This document shows positions 19,830 through 31,142 of a stretch of DNA of 64,000 nt, piece after piece. Each line of letters starts with the position of its first letter. Position 1 is the first letter of the stretch. The stretch comes from Hymenopus coronatus. Its lineage: Eukaryota > Arthropoda > Insecta > Mantodea > Hymenopodidae. The position numbers and the translations under genes are program-made. The stretch is from assembly GCA_030762935.1 (NCBI GenBank), contig CM060887.1:8176501-8240500 (forward strand). The letters run 5' to 3'. Under the pieces are notes generated by a model, which made no database searches, was not told where the DNA came from, and saw only the letters and a program-made list of their open reading frames with translations.

Positions 19830-20770
19830 TTTACTCTCTCTGCACGTACTGTGTACATATTGTATAGAGAAGGTATTCTATTGCACCCAAAAATTTGATA
19901 CCAAGATTTCACTGGAAATATATACTTTGGGAACACCTGAATAATAAGAAAAGCATTTTTAGAAACATGTCCGTGTGTGTGTGCATGTGCGCGTGTGCGT
20001 GTGCGCGTGCGTGCGTGCGTGCGTGCGTGTGTGTGTGTGGCGGGGGGGTTGTGGTTGTGGTTGCGTGGACAGCATAGTTCAAAAATGAAAATTTGCTTAA
20101 ATACCAAATTTGGTATTTAAGTTGAGTATCTTCCAAGGATGCGACACAAGGATTTTTAAGAAATCCCCCACCCCCAAGTGCCCTTTGCATGAAACATTTT
20201 TAAAAAATTTTGATTTTCTCAAAAATGGCTCTAACGATTTTGATTAAAATACTTTACATTTAAGATATTTTTATGACAAATGGAAATATATAACATGAAT
20301 TTTCTTGGAATAGCCTCTGAAGACCTCTTTATTACAGATGAATTTTGTATAACTGGCAAACCGTAGGAGATAAACAAAAACTTACTACTCAAAAAATGTA
20401 TTTCTCATTAAAATACAGAATTAATGTTATATACACTTTTGTTGTAGAGTTGACCCTTTTGGAGATATTCCAGATTATCGATATTCTTTTAAGCCACTTG
20501 AAACTTTTCTCGAACGGGAAAACATTTGTTTACTCGTGGTAAGAAAAGAGAATGGAATTTCAATTGTTTCTCATAGCGACCGGCTTTTAAAAAACTTATA
20601 ATTTGGCCTGTGCATTCCCTTATTTCCCTTCTACTTATAAGGAGCTAGTAATAAGACTAATTCTGCTTAAGTTTATCTTGATTAGCATGATGTAGCTAAA
20701 ACATTAATCATTTCAATAAAAGGTGTGTGGAACAGCTAGAGAAAGCCATATGAATGGAACACATCAGATT
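19830..20770 (+). repeat. Family A copy 3, full length
   Basis: It begins TTTACTCTCTCTGCACGTAC and ends GAATGGAACACATCAGATTT. The internal TG/GC-rich tract at 19974-20040 is expanded (GCGTGTGC, GTGC repeats) compared with other copies. It lies in the last TCHP intron. Confidence 0.9.
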
Positions 20771-21180
20771 TATTTCTCTAACAACAACTCTTTATATTTT
20801 CTCAAGCTGGTTACAATCTCCTCACAAATAACTGTCTTTTGTAACAATTCTGCTGTATAACTTCTTTTTGATGTTTGATGGGTGACAATATGGCTCACTA
20901 CGAAATTCCCATTGAACTCATTCAACTGTTGCGATGCATTCCGTATGAAAACTGGGCACTGGGTAAGTCTTTTGTAGTCCCTTTTTTATATGTGTTGGTA
21001 ATGTGACTGGAAATTTCTAGAAACTGACACATGTACAATACACTGCAATTCACAAAACTCACTTAGGTTTAATAATGCACAGCTTCAACATCAAAGAATC
21101 TTCTGTAAGAACATGTGTCCAGTAAAAAATAAAAGAATTTGAGTCGGTTTTTGTAACACAAACATCACTTATTTTTACAT
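20771..21180. other. Unassigned intronic sequence
   Basis: No element recognised between family A copy 3 and the PLE 3' end. Confidence 0.4.
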
Positions 21181-21189
21181 ACTGGGACC

Positions 21190-21574
21190 GGTTTCGGGAA
21201 CACTTGTTCCCATTTTCAACCCTAAATTCTGACTAAATCTTTCTTCGTTGGCATTAACGATGGGGGTGGTGGTGTATCACTTGTTGAGACATCTGCTGCT
21301 GGATCTATGAATTTCCAGAGGTTGCTGTATGGTGGTAAGTCAAAATTCATGATATAGCTCTTTTTCTTCATGATGTGGATCTTCTCCCAGACATCTAATT
21401 CTGTGTTTATACACTCGTTTTAACAATTTTATATTCGGTGTGATTTCGTGTCCTGATGTCCATAAATGATAGGCAACTGCTGATTTTTCTATTTGCTTGT
21501 ATTTTAGGTTTCTCATGTGTTCCTTAAATCTGGTCTCCAAATTTATCTTTGTCCTTCCTACATACACTATTTTC
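21190..21574 (-). mobile_element. PLE copy, GIY-YIG half and 3' end
   Basis: The minus strand reads MYVGRTKINLETRFKEHMRN, then KSAVAYHLWTSGHEITPNIK, a frameshift, and an SNLWKFIDPAADVST tail. It is followed by a 3' motif: TTGAAAA, a 6-bp GGGAAC hairpin and GAAAC at 21191-21219. The 5' half of the same element resumes at 23031. Confidence 0.87.
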
Positions 21575-22206
21575 TATTCACTCTTAGGTTGATCCCTGCC
21601 AAAACCGATCCACGTGGTCAGTGGACCGCGGTACAACAGAGTAGCAATGTGCGCAGTAATGTAATACCATGCTAATAATCTACATGACAGAATAAATTTA
21701 GGTAAAGGGGCAGTTGGCCGCGCAATGCCGCAAAACCATACCAACTTTAGAAATTGAAAACCCGCTGTAGAATGAGCACACAGTGCCAAAGGAATGCAAC
21801 AGCTTAACAGCCGCAAGATGGCAGTAGTAGCATGGTTATATGTTGCTAAATGGTGCGTACATGACGTAGCCGAAGGGCATGGCATTGCTAGCAGACGATG
21901 GCATCTATCATACACCAGTAACCCTACTTATTGCAGATGTTGGTTAGTTGAGGTTATGTGGTACATGAGCTAGCTAAAGGCGATTTCATCAAAATATAAA
22001 GATAACCCCATCTATGTCACACTGCAATTGCTGTGCTCTTAATACGTTTGATCAGGTAATATTTTGGGTTAAATGGAGAAATGTATTACACAAAGCTACT
22101 GTTAGATAAGAAGTTATCAATTGCTCTGTTTCTTTTAACGAAAACAGGAGCATTAGTAGTAAATAAAAATTATTATAGATTCTTGTTGTTATTATTATTG
22201 TTATTA

Positions 22207-22237
<31 letters not shown>

Positions 22238-23030
22238 TTATTATTAGTGGTGGTGGTAGTATGATGATTATGATGATGAATATTATTATTATTATTGAGT
22301 AAGAATAACTGTCAGCCCAACCAGATCTAATTGCTCTTTAGTTATGTCATTGGTAGCCTTAAAAAAAAAAAGGCTGTTGTGGCATTGAAGAAAATATGAG
22401 AGAGGTGGAGAACAGTAGGAGATATTCGGAAGAACAGTATATGCGCTCCCTGATGCAAATAATTGCATATTTCAGCGTTTACCCCACTCCATGCTCCATT
22501 ACGCTGAACATTGCACCTTTCAGATGCAAATGTTGGCTGCCTGATGTTACGGGGCTAACTGACCCTTAAATGGCAACATTACCTAAATTTATTCCTAAAT
22601 GTTATAATATTGTATACAAATACCTACGAGTTAAACAAACGCCGATTTATGCCATTAAACAGAGCTATAAGAACCAGAATGCAATTTGTATGAGTCACCT
22701 GATTTCCGCAAATTCTTTACACAGTAACGGTTGCTTGTAGTTCAAACATGTAACAAAAGAAGAAGCGTTGTTTTGGGAGATGGATAGTTTAAGTGACAAT
22801 GTGCATGCATTTATTTTGATACGGCTATCAATTTTATCACCATTATACTTAGCTGAATAATTCAGTTACTGCTTAAATGGTCGGAATAATGCCTCTGCGG
22901 CACATGGTCGTGAAACTATTGACAGTATTTCTGGCTCGAATGGCGGAAGGCTACATTGCAATGGTGCACTGGTTGCCTGGGGTTGTTTTGACGAGGATCA
23001 CCTTAAGGCTGAACTGGGTGTAGATGAGAG
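21575..23030. mobile_element. Unclassified 1.45-kb insert splitting a PLE
   Basis: The PLE protein is interrupted between EINCSDS and KIVYVGR, inside its GIY-YIG domain, by about 1.45 kb without any PLE similarity. The insert contains a (TTA)n array (22183-22300) and a short inverted similarity around AATAAATTTAGGTAA (21690 and 22590). It shows no convincing gene, and I could not define clean terminal repeats or a TSD. Confidence 0.6.
22183..22300 (+). repeat. (TTA)n/(ATT)n microsatellite
   Basis: TTATTATT repeats interrupted by a GGTGGTGGTAG and ATGATGATG stretch. Confidence 0.95.
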
Positions 23031-23760
23031 TCTGAGCAGTTAATTTCATAAATTCCTGGTTTTTTATCTGCAGGGATAGGATCTTTTAAATTTCTGCACA
23101 GCAGTTTCTGAATGCTGTAGTCGTTTTTCGGAGCTAAGGTGATGTTATAATTCCTGAAGATTTTCTGAAGTTTGTTGTGTGCCCATGGATGATAGGTGAA
23201 TTTTCTGAATTGAGGTTGGTCACTGAGGTTCTGTAGGGTGGTTGTGTGTGTTATGCGGTTCAGTTTTTTGTGTTTATGTATTCTCTTGTCTACTGCACTT
23301 TTTTGGAAGCCATTGTTGGTAGCTGTTTGGAGTCTCTGTGGGTATTCTTTTTGGTATTCATTATTCTCCATGGAAAGGTGTACGTTAAACTGTTCAGGAC
23401 TGCATATTTGTGTGTTGTGGGGTTGTAGCTATCAAACGTTTTGTGGTTATTTGTATTGGTGGATTTTCTATGTATTCCAAATGTCAGGCTATGTTTTTCT
23501 GTTCTTATTATTCTGATGTCTAGGAATGTTAGGACTCCTTCCTGTTTGGTCTCTATAGTGAACTAAATAGACTTGTTTTGTACGTTAAGAAGTTTGAGTG
23601 CATCGTTTACGAGTTTTTCTGGAACTATGGCGATGACATACCTATACCATTTTTTGTATATATGTGGGAATGCCTCAGTGATGTGTATTTCAAAATTACT
23701 CATGTATAGGTCGGCTAGGAATGGTGATATAGGATTCCCCATAGCTCATCACAAGTTTTG
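23031..23760 (-). mobile_element. PLE copy, RT C-terminus and linker
   Basis: Starting at 23747 on the minus strand: MGNPISPFLADLYM, FPHIYKKWYRYV, IAIVPEKLVNDALKLLNVQN, then KFTYHPWAHNKLQKIFRNYN and KDPIPADKKPGIYEINCSDS. This is RT motif B onward, plus the linker and start of GIY-YIG. The catalytic YVDD box near 23640 is reduced to YV-IAIV, so both Asp residues are lost by an in-frame deletion. The copy is truncated just upstream of MGNP. Confidence 0.87.
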
Positions 23761-23940
23761 AACATGTGTCCGGTCATATGCGTGTAGCAATGGATGCCAA
23801 CAATGAACTATGACTTACAGAGCAAGCTGCAGTCATGTTTGGCAATTAGGACTGCAGGACATAGTCGCAATATTCAGGACACTTCATAGATGTTTGCTAT
23901 GTGAACTTTTGCAAAATGTAACAAACACTTTTGCTACATT

Positions 23941-24315
23941 ATTACTTTCTCTACACGTTACTATGTAATAATATATAGAGAAGGTATTGTATTGCACCCA
24001 AAAATTCCATACCGAGATTTCACTAGAAATGCACATTTTAGGGTCCCCTGTATTAATAAAACAAAAAAAAATAAAAAATCAGTAAAATATCAAATTTGGT
24101 ATTTAAGTTTAGTATCTTTCTGGGATGCGACACGAACATTTCAAGAAAACTCACCCCACCCCAAACTTCCCTTTACATGGAAAAAGTTTCAAAAATTTTG
24201 AATTTCTCAAAAATGGCTCTAACGATTTTGATTAAAATACCATACATTAAAGAAATTTATATGGCAAATAAAATGTATATTGTGAACTTTCTGGGAATAG
24301 CCTCTAAAGACCTGT
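23941..24315 (+). repeat. Family A copy 4, 3'-truncated
   Basis: It starts ATTACTTTCTCTACACGTTA and stops after GGGAATAGCCTCTAAAGACC. Its TG tract is lost. The truncation point is followed by about 190 bp of unassigned sequence. Confidence 0.85.
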
Positions 24316-24507
24316 AACACAAATGTAACTTAGGACCTTTAATTTGTTGTGTGATTGCCTATTAAACTTGCTGTTTATGTTCAGTGAAATGGATCATCAT
24401 TTAACCACCAACCCTCCCCTCCTTTATAACAGGGTTCTCCTGTATTTGCTGAACAATGTTTGTGCGTTTGCATGCTCAAAATTACTACATTTTAGATTAT
24501 GTATATG

Positions 24508-25514
24508 AAAAGACTGATGTGTTCCATTCACATGGCTTTCTCTGTCTGTTCTGCAAATAAACTATTCTTACAAAAGATTATTCTTCTATCTATATCACGC
24601 TACTTGAGATAAACACTAGCAGAAATGTTTCTACTACTTAGTTCCTTATAAGTAGAAGAGAAATAAGAGAATACACTAAGCTAAAGCGATGGTCAAATCT
24701 TTCAAAAGCTGTTGCTATGCAATTTTCATTGAAATTTGCTCCCTCTTCACGATCTTGAGTAAAACAAAGAGATATGAAACTGATGAGATCTTCCTGTTTA
24801 AAAAAGGTTAAGCACTTAAATAGTGAAACTAATAATGGAAATATCTTAGAAATAGTTCTACAAAAAACGGTATATTTATTAAATTCACAGTTTATCAGTT
24901 ATGCCCCAAGGTCGCAGGTTCAAACCCAGCGGAGGACAATGGATTTTTTCGGGTGTACAAATCCTTAGCGTGGCTTCATTTGGGAGGGAAGTAAAGGCGT
25001 TGGTCTCGTGTCGTAGATTTACAGTATGTAAAAGAACCTACAGCCTGATAGAATGGCCTCTGAGCAAAATTAAGTGGTCTTTCACGCCCAGTTTAGAATG
25101 GGGCATTGAGAACCATGTAGTTAAAGAGCGTCCTTAAATAACACGCCATTTACATTTTTTACCATTTATGCAAAAGTCATTCAGAATGAAGAGGACTTCT
25201 GAGGTTATTCCCAAGAAATTATTTGTCATGTAAATATCTTTAATATGCTGCATTTAAATAAATATCATTAGTGACATTTATTAGAAAATTGTGAATTTTG
25301 AAAAATGAGCCATATAAAGCATAGTTTGGGGTGTGGGGATTTTCCTGAAAATCTTCATGTTGAAGATAATGAACTTAAGTACCAAGTTTGACGTTTAACC
25401 AACTTTTAGTTTTTGAGTTTTCTCTCGACAGACACACACAGACCTTTTTCTAACAATGTTGTATTTTTTTTGGGTGCAATACAAATACCTTCAATATACT
25501 AGAGAAAGTAAAAA
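24508..25514 (-). repeat. Family A copy 5, carrying a SINE
   Basis: In plus-strand order it runs from AAAAGACTGATGTGTTCCAT to TACTAGAGAAAGTAAAAA. A truncated SINE replaces or interrupts the block at 24902-25160. The copy ends only 50 nt upstream of the terminal TCHP exon, so the 3' splice site region abuts the transposon. Confidence 0.88.
24902..25160 (+). mobile_element. SINE family A-type, 5'-truncated, nested in family A
   Basis: It starts at the box-B-like AGGTCGCAGGTTCAAACCC and runs through AAATCCTTAGCGTGGCTTC and TTTCACGCCCAGTTT to ACACGCCATTTACATTT. The upstream half of the tRNA head is missing. Confidence 0.8.
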
Positions 25515-25564
25515 TGACTTAATTGTACATTAAACTTTAAATGATTTTTCTTTTTTGTTTTCAG

Positions 25565-25594
25565 AAAGTCTTTCGTAAAAAGGTGAATTGGTGA
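25565..25594 (+). CDS. TCHP: TCHP-like terminal exon, 10 codons including stop
   Basis: Acceptor TTTTGTTTTCAG is strong. The exon reads KVFRKKVNW-stop and continues exon e in phase 0 to give GYNPKKVFRKKVNW. Trichoplein ends in GYRPKPYGHPKIAW-like sequence, so a short basic tail with a terminal Trp is expected. The exon is too small for standard ORF finders. Call depends on homology of a short tail, splice consensus and phase, all of which agree. Confidence 0.78.
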   Translation, partial: KVFRKKVNW

Positions 25595-25865
25595 ACATCG
25601 TATGGTTTTATATGAAACATATAGATTTGTAATATTATATTGTTATATATATAAACTAAAGCTTATATTATTTTGTACATAGCTATTCGACATTGTCATA
25701 CTTGAGTCTATTGACAGCAACGGATTGTTCTCATCTCTATCCTGTATTATTTTTGTAGCATAAAATGCAGTTCTACTTTTATGAATTGTTCCTTTTGTAA
25801 TTAAAATAAGATAATATGTAGATGTGTAAATAAATATTAAATAAAAAGTTAACTAACTGAATGGA
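25595..25865 (+). other. TCHP: TCHP 3' UTR (inferred)
   Basis: AT-rich sequence following the stop. AATAAA at 25829-25834 and 25840-25845 are good poly(A) signals. The extent is inferred from these. Confidence 0.6.
25829..25845 (+). terminator. Tandem poly(A) signals
   Basis: Two AATAAA hexamers 235-250 nt after the TCHP stop codon, on the gene's strand. Confidence 0.6.
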
Positions 25866-25867
25866 GT

Positions 25868-26300
25868 GAGAGAGCGCTGTGGTAATGTGTTCAACTCCTT
25901 TTGGGAGGTCTCCTGTTCGAAACCTGGCAATGTCTGACCCATGTTTTTTATATGATTTCCCCAATATGACCAAGCAAGCATACTAAGATTTCCTATCCGT
26001 CATTTCCCCTTCATTCCATGTCCCTCTCATCTTTCAGGTTTGTGAAATAAGGCAATGTGGACAGATGGTGTGGTTGCATGCTCAATGGAAAGATTATTCC
26101 CATAGACACTACATGACTGATGGGTGGCCTGTCAAAGGGACAGACCATCAGGCTTGGAAACTTTAGGGACTTCTGCATTTCTTTGATGGCTTGTGGCCTT
26201 CTTTGTTTCCTTTACATCATCCCATCCTCCTGGAGGTGTTAGCCTCAATGGAGCTGCATAGGTTAAGTGTGCGAAGTGTCCTCCTCCATTGTCTATTCTT
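25868..26300 (+). repeat. Possible tRNA-derived SINE
   Basis: GCGCTGTGGTAATGTG resembles a box A and TCTCCTGTTCGAAACCTGG a box B, at tRNA-like spacing (about 35 nt). No second copy lies in the window, so family membership cannot be tested here. Confidence 0.35.
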
Positions 26301-28127
26301 TACCTTTTACTTTTAACGGCAACAGAGGCATTTTCTGCCAAAGACTATACCTACAAAATGTTTTTGGTTGAGTAGAGAGACTTGATAAACCTGGTATATA
26401 AATTATTATGAAGTTAGCTACGGTCAGTGAAAAAATGCCCTTATTATTGACACTTGTGGGGTATGTCATCTGCTGGCAGGGGCTCGAATGGTTGCTGACC
26501 AATCATTGTGAAAGAATGTATAGCTGTCAGAGATATCATGTCATCGGTGTTGGCAACACCTACGGGTTCAGTGGAAATTTACGCTGAATTGTTATGCATG
26601 ACTGATCTGATTGCTTGATTTCTTTCTGTGAAAAGTTCAGTTGTGTTATACACAGTGATTCCGTAATGATTTAAATTTATATATTGTTACTACAGACATT
26701 GCTCTTGTTCTTATCCTAGAACTGTCATGAGTGACATTGTGATTTGAAAATGTCTTACAGTCGTGATAGACAAGTTGAGGTTACATTAACCGAAATCATA
26801 AAACTGTTATGTTTAGAGAAGTACAGGACCCAATTTTGAACGCAATAGTTAAGGTAACTAGTGAGACATGAGGAAATGTAGTTCAACGTACAAGAAGTGT
26901 GATAGAAAATGCATGCAAAGAGGGAATTTTAGAGGAAGCAGTGGAATATGTGCCACTGATATGGCAACAGCCACGTGTCAGCAGGAATGTCAACCACAAG
27001 GTAATTTCTCACCAATTTTAGGCTCCAACAGCTAGGAGATATGATGCAGAAGTTTTCCCTGGCTATAGAACAGATGGTGACCCTAACACCTAGTTACATG
27101 TCCCAAAAACTGACTACTCCTTTGTCGAATGCTGAGATATGAGAACGTCTGATGATGCTCGACAACTACAAGACAATCCACGACATGTCAACAGCAGCGC
27201 TGAGGATGGAGAAGGCCAACATGACAGTTATGTTCACCAGCAGCATTTGCTGTAGTAACAACAACAACAACAACAGTGTATCAGACTTTGTCGTGTTTCA
27301 TTTTTATGCACAGGTACATTATTGAATTATTAACATTTATGTTATTAATCTGCATTACACACTGTAATAAATACTAGACTTTTAAGGAGTACCTTTGCAA
27401 TAAATCATTTTACTCTGTAGATGAATATTTAAGTGACAAATCTGTCTGACAATACCGTAATAATCATTGTATTTATGAGTATTATAATGTATTGCATTTT
27501 GTGTGTGTGTTTTATATGCAAATTAAACTGATGTATACTTTGACTTGCACGAATGTGTCAAATGAATTTTTTAGTATTTAGCAATGGCACAAGGTCTGTA
27601 AAGCCTGATGCTTTGGTATTTTACACTCTAGTATATAATTGTAAATTTTTGCATTGGAAATTCTATAACATATTTGTATGAAGAGTACATAATACAATAA
27701 TCATATTTTAGTTTTATATAATTACTAGTAGTGACTATTATGTCGACAATTAGAAAACTATCATCTGACATTACATCAGTGTTACATATAGTGAAATTAT
27801 TTTATTTATACATTTTAACACTAATGTTTTATGTGCATGCAAAAAAAAGGAAATACAAATGCTTTTATAGAGCGCATTAAGTGTAGTGCAGTGCCATAGA
27901 GGCCTTAAAAACAAATGGTGTGACTATTCTTTTGTTTTTGTAATGTTTTTTTTTTTTGCTCTTCCCCATAGTATATAAACATATGTATACATGTATATGC
28001 CTTGACAAGTCAGTGGCTTCCTGGCCTAAACGAACCTACAGAATGTTTTCCAACCTAATCTAACTATTAACTAAATATTTACAATTTTACAAGGATACAT
28101 TTTCTTTTTCTTGGCACACAAAATTAC
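26301..28127. other. Unassigned intergenic sequence
   Basis: The region 26750-27300 has short frames (including a CAA run near 27256) that I could not assign. No splice-consistent gene or named repeat was seen. The rest is AT-rich. Confidence 0.4.
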
Positions 28128-28480
28128 AATGTATTATTTACAAATTTACATATCACTTATACTAAGCACTACCTAAATTTATACAAAATATTAAAACTCA
28201 TCTATTCTAAGTAGATTTTTATTTACTAGATATGTTTTTAGCAATATTTTAAAGGAATTATCTTGTGCAGATTTTATAGAATTTGGTAATTATAGTATGA
28301 CTCCTCTAATATATGGATCTTTGCTAGTATTACATGCATAATAGTCTTTGTTTTGGTTACTGCTATTCTCATTCTTTTTAATTAACAGTATTAGTGAAAA
28401 CATATAATGAACTACTGTTAAAATTGTTTCATTTTTAAATATTTTCTTTACAGATGTTCAACTCTTTAAGTTAAATATAC
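28128..28480 (+). repeat. Dispersed repeat R3, copy 2 (uninterrupted)
   Basis: Matches 15986-16070 joined to 16413-16665. It ends near TATTTTCTTTACAGATGTTC and is followed directly by LINE C-terminal sequence. Confidence 0.72.
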
Positions 28481-28900
28481 ATCTTAGGCTTTTTATCTGA
28501 ATCACAAGAGACCAGACATAGGCAGGACTTAAATAGACCAACAAATAATTTGCAGTTATTCCAAAAAGGGGTTTACTACAAAGGAATAGTTTTGTTTAAT
28601 TCACTTCCCTTTCTATAAAAGAATTGCAAATGAACAAAAACAAGTTCAGATCAGAATTAAAAATATACCTTATTACTCACGCTTTCTATACAGAGGAGGA
28701 TTTCATTCAATCAAAAAACACTGGTAATAACATTGTAAATATAATAAAGATAAATATTCTAAGAATGCAAGTGTACAGGTAGACTTTTGGAAACAGTCGT
28801 GTAATTGAAAATTATGCAAAACTGAGAGCTCTGAAAATTCATTGTCAGAGTTATTATTTGTAAGTAAATGTATTAATAATTAAGAATAAATGTAATTGTT
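28481..28900 (+). mobile_element. Non-LTR retrotransposon C-terminal end
   Basis: In shifting frames it reads KGIVLFNSLPF then ELKIYLITHAFYTEEDF. This matches the end of jockey-like ORF2 proteins (..G..LFN.LP..IK......FK..LK..L...AFYS..EF). The RT core seen at 16666-18065 is absent, so a large internal deletion has joined R3 to the C-terminus. Confidence 0.68.
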
Positions 28901-29197
28901 GACATGATCTATATCCTAGAGTTTGGGCTTTGAGTCTAATCTGATAATAGATCTACAGATTGCAATGCTATGTAAATGTTCTATAGATGTTCCACATCAA
29001 ATTTCTATCCCATATTAATAAGCGAGTGTATCATTCCATAATAAAATGATTTTAATGCTAACTTTTTCAGTAAGTGCAGAGGTCATAGTTGGTTGGGTTC
29101 TCATCAACAGTAATCCCAAGGAATTTTGTGCTGTTCACTTGTTCAATTTGTACATCTTTATATTCTATTTTCTCGCCCCCTTAATTGAAATAGAATG

Positions 29198-29420
29198 GCC
29201 GTACCATGACCGAGTGGTCAGACCATTCGCCTCTCACCTGGGTCGATCCCAAGCGACTGCATGTGAGATTGTTGTGGACGAAGCAGCACAGGGGTGGGTT
29301 TTCTCTGGGTTATCCAGTTTCCCCTGCCATCACATTCCACCAGGGCTCCATCTTCATGTATCATCAGTGTCATCACCTGAGGTGCCATTGCAGTAAAAGT
29401 GGGCATTAAACACTATCGGG
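29198..29420 (+). mobile_element. SINE family B copy
   Basis: tRNA-like head ACCGAGTGGTCAGACCATTC with box B GGGTCGATCCCAAGC, then the body with TGTGGACGAAGCAGCACAGG, GGGTTTTCTCTGGGTTATCC and a GGGCATTAAACACTA end. A run of 13-14 G follows, which is unusual for a SINE tail. Confidence 0.82.
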
Positions 29421-29721
29421 GGGGGGGGGGGGGAAAGAATGCATTTTGTTTTATAAACATTGAGCTTTAGTTGAGCAACTTTCAAATAGACCTAATACTG
29501 TAATAGAGAGGTGAGAGACAGCAGATGAACAACTTTCAAGTGGTGTCTAGTCAAAGCTGGCCAGCAGGAGAGGAACAATGAAATAGTAGTGTGTCAGTGC
29601 CATTAGATAGATAAATAGTTTAATTTCAGTCATTAAGTATAAAACATACATATGCTGCATCATGAGAGGATAAAAATTAATTAAACATTCTACTACTATA
29701 TGATGTTACAAGAATACATAT

Positions 29722-30712
29722 AAAAATCTGATGTATTCCATTCACATGACTTTCTCTACATCTCTGCAGCAAATTATTGTTTAAAAGCTTATGTTTCTAT
29801 TTACTTCATGCTAATCAAGAAAAAATTAACAGAATTAGCATTATTACTTGCTTCCTTGTAAGTAGAACTGAAATAAGGGAATACCATAGTCAAAAGCTTA
29901 GTCAAAAGCTGGATGCTATGTGACTGAAGTTCCTTTGTTTGTATGGACAGGAGTTAACAAATTCCTGTATGAGAAAAGTATAAGTTTTTCAAAGCTGAAA
30001 TCAAAAACAGGAATATCTAAAAAACGACCAATTTCACGAAAAAACTGTATATAACATAAAATGTGTGTTTTAACGTGCTCTACAATTTTTGTGTGTTAAG
30101 TTTTTGTCCATCTCTTACGGTTTAGCAGTTATGCAAAATTCCATAAAATTCATCCATAATAAAGTAGTCTTCAGAGGCTATTCCCAGAAATTTCAAGATA
30201 TACGTTTTATTTGTCAGGTAAATATTTTTAATATATGATATTTTAATTAAAATCCTCAGAGCCATTTTTTAGAATAGTTTGGGGTGGGGGAATTTTTCTC
30301 AAAATCGTGTCGCATTCCTGAAATGCATTTCTGAAACGCTATAAAGAGGATTTGCCTTCAAGATTGTTCTGATCCTGCTCTTAAAGTTTAACAAAGGAAG
30401 AGTCTTGATATTCTGAGGTAAAGTGTTGACATACATGAGAAACTGTTTTATTATATTTACATTTGTTAATATAAATATCAGAGCATTTTCGAGTGGGATC
30501 ATTATGGACAAGAACATACTGAGAAAAGGTTCATACTGAAGATACTGAACTCAAATACCAAGTTTGGTATTTAACGGACTTGTCGTTTTAGAGCTATGCT
30601 GTCCACAGTTACACACGGACCTTTTTCTAAAAATGCTTTTTTCGGATTCAGGGGAACCCAAAACATATATTTCCGGTGAAATCTCGGTATCGAATTTTCA
30701 AGTGCAATACAA
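29722..30712 (-). repeat. Family A copy 6, with LINE fragment insert
   Basis: It runs from AAAAATCTGATGTATTCCAT to CGGTATCGAATTTTCAAGTG and lacks the terminal palindromic hairpin. The segment 30321-30535 is foreign. Confidence 0.88.
30321..30535 (-). mobile_element. LINE C-terminal fragment nested in family A
   Basis: Minus-strand reading gives YVNTLPQNIKTLPLLNFKSR then IRTILKANPLYSVSEM. The YNKLP..IK.L....FK..I..L....YS..EF pattern is the end of jockey/CR1-like ORF2. It interrupts the CGCATCCCTGGAAGATACT block of family A. Confidence 0.72.
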
Positions 30713-31142
30713 TAGGAGAAGAACGAAGGTCGCTCTCTTTTACAACGCCACTGGCCGGCGTATGCCTGGATTTACCCCGTGGAGTTCTGCACGAAGGGTT
30801 ATCTGTACGCGCGGAATACGGCGCTGTTGGTCCACCTGGTATGTACGTATATTGTTTATGTGCGGACCCGTTCTCAAGTCGGAAAACCTAAAACACGCTC
30901 GACCCGACCCAAATGAGTAAGCATAAGGCAGTGTGACGTGGCACTCTGTTACTTAAAATATATCATAATTAACGTCAACAGGTATTTTTGTTCTGTTTAT
31001 GCTTCACGTGAATCCCAAGCATGCGGCCCGTTCCGCTAATTTTCTCGCGGGAACATATAGGTCTAATAGACTGTCCTTGCACAGAGCGGAATCTTGGCTT
31101 TTCTCCACGGCAGTTGAGCCAAACCTTCAGTTAAATCTCTCC
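30713..31142. other. GC-richer orphan segment between two family A copies
   Basis: Higher GC than its surroundings (for example CACTGGCCGGCGTATGCCTG). Short frames show no recognised domain. Both neighbouring family A copies are missing their facing ends here. Confidence 0.5.

Larger units (their letters stand above)
3724..25865 (+). other. TCHP: 3' portion of a trichoplein-like gene (TCHP), six exons
   Basis: The six exons sum to 1038 nt (346 codons including stop), and every exon-exon phase agrees. The joined protein is a continuous, highly charged coiled coil (Glu, Lys, Arg, Gln rich) that aligns from end to end with the C-terminal two thirds of vertebrate trichoplein, including its trichohyalin/plectin-homology region and the short conserved tail. 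In vertebrates trichoplein sits on centrioles and keratin filaments and restrains primary cilium assembly. In an arthropod without keratins a centriolar or ciliary role is the more likely one (inference). Intron lengths are 3335, 3868, 2707, 4933 and 5990 bp, mostly transposon-derived. The N-terminal exons and promoter are outside the window. Confidence 0.85.

Noticed and set aside
19661..20107. His/Thr/Ala-Arg-rich minus-strand frame
   Set aside because: It is a translation of the expanded GT/GC tract in family A copy 3.
29420..29434. G-run as a G-quadruplex or regulatory site
   Set aside because: A single mononucleotide G tract next to a SINE end. More likely slippage or a sequencing artefact.
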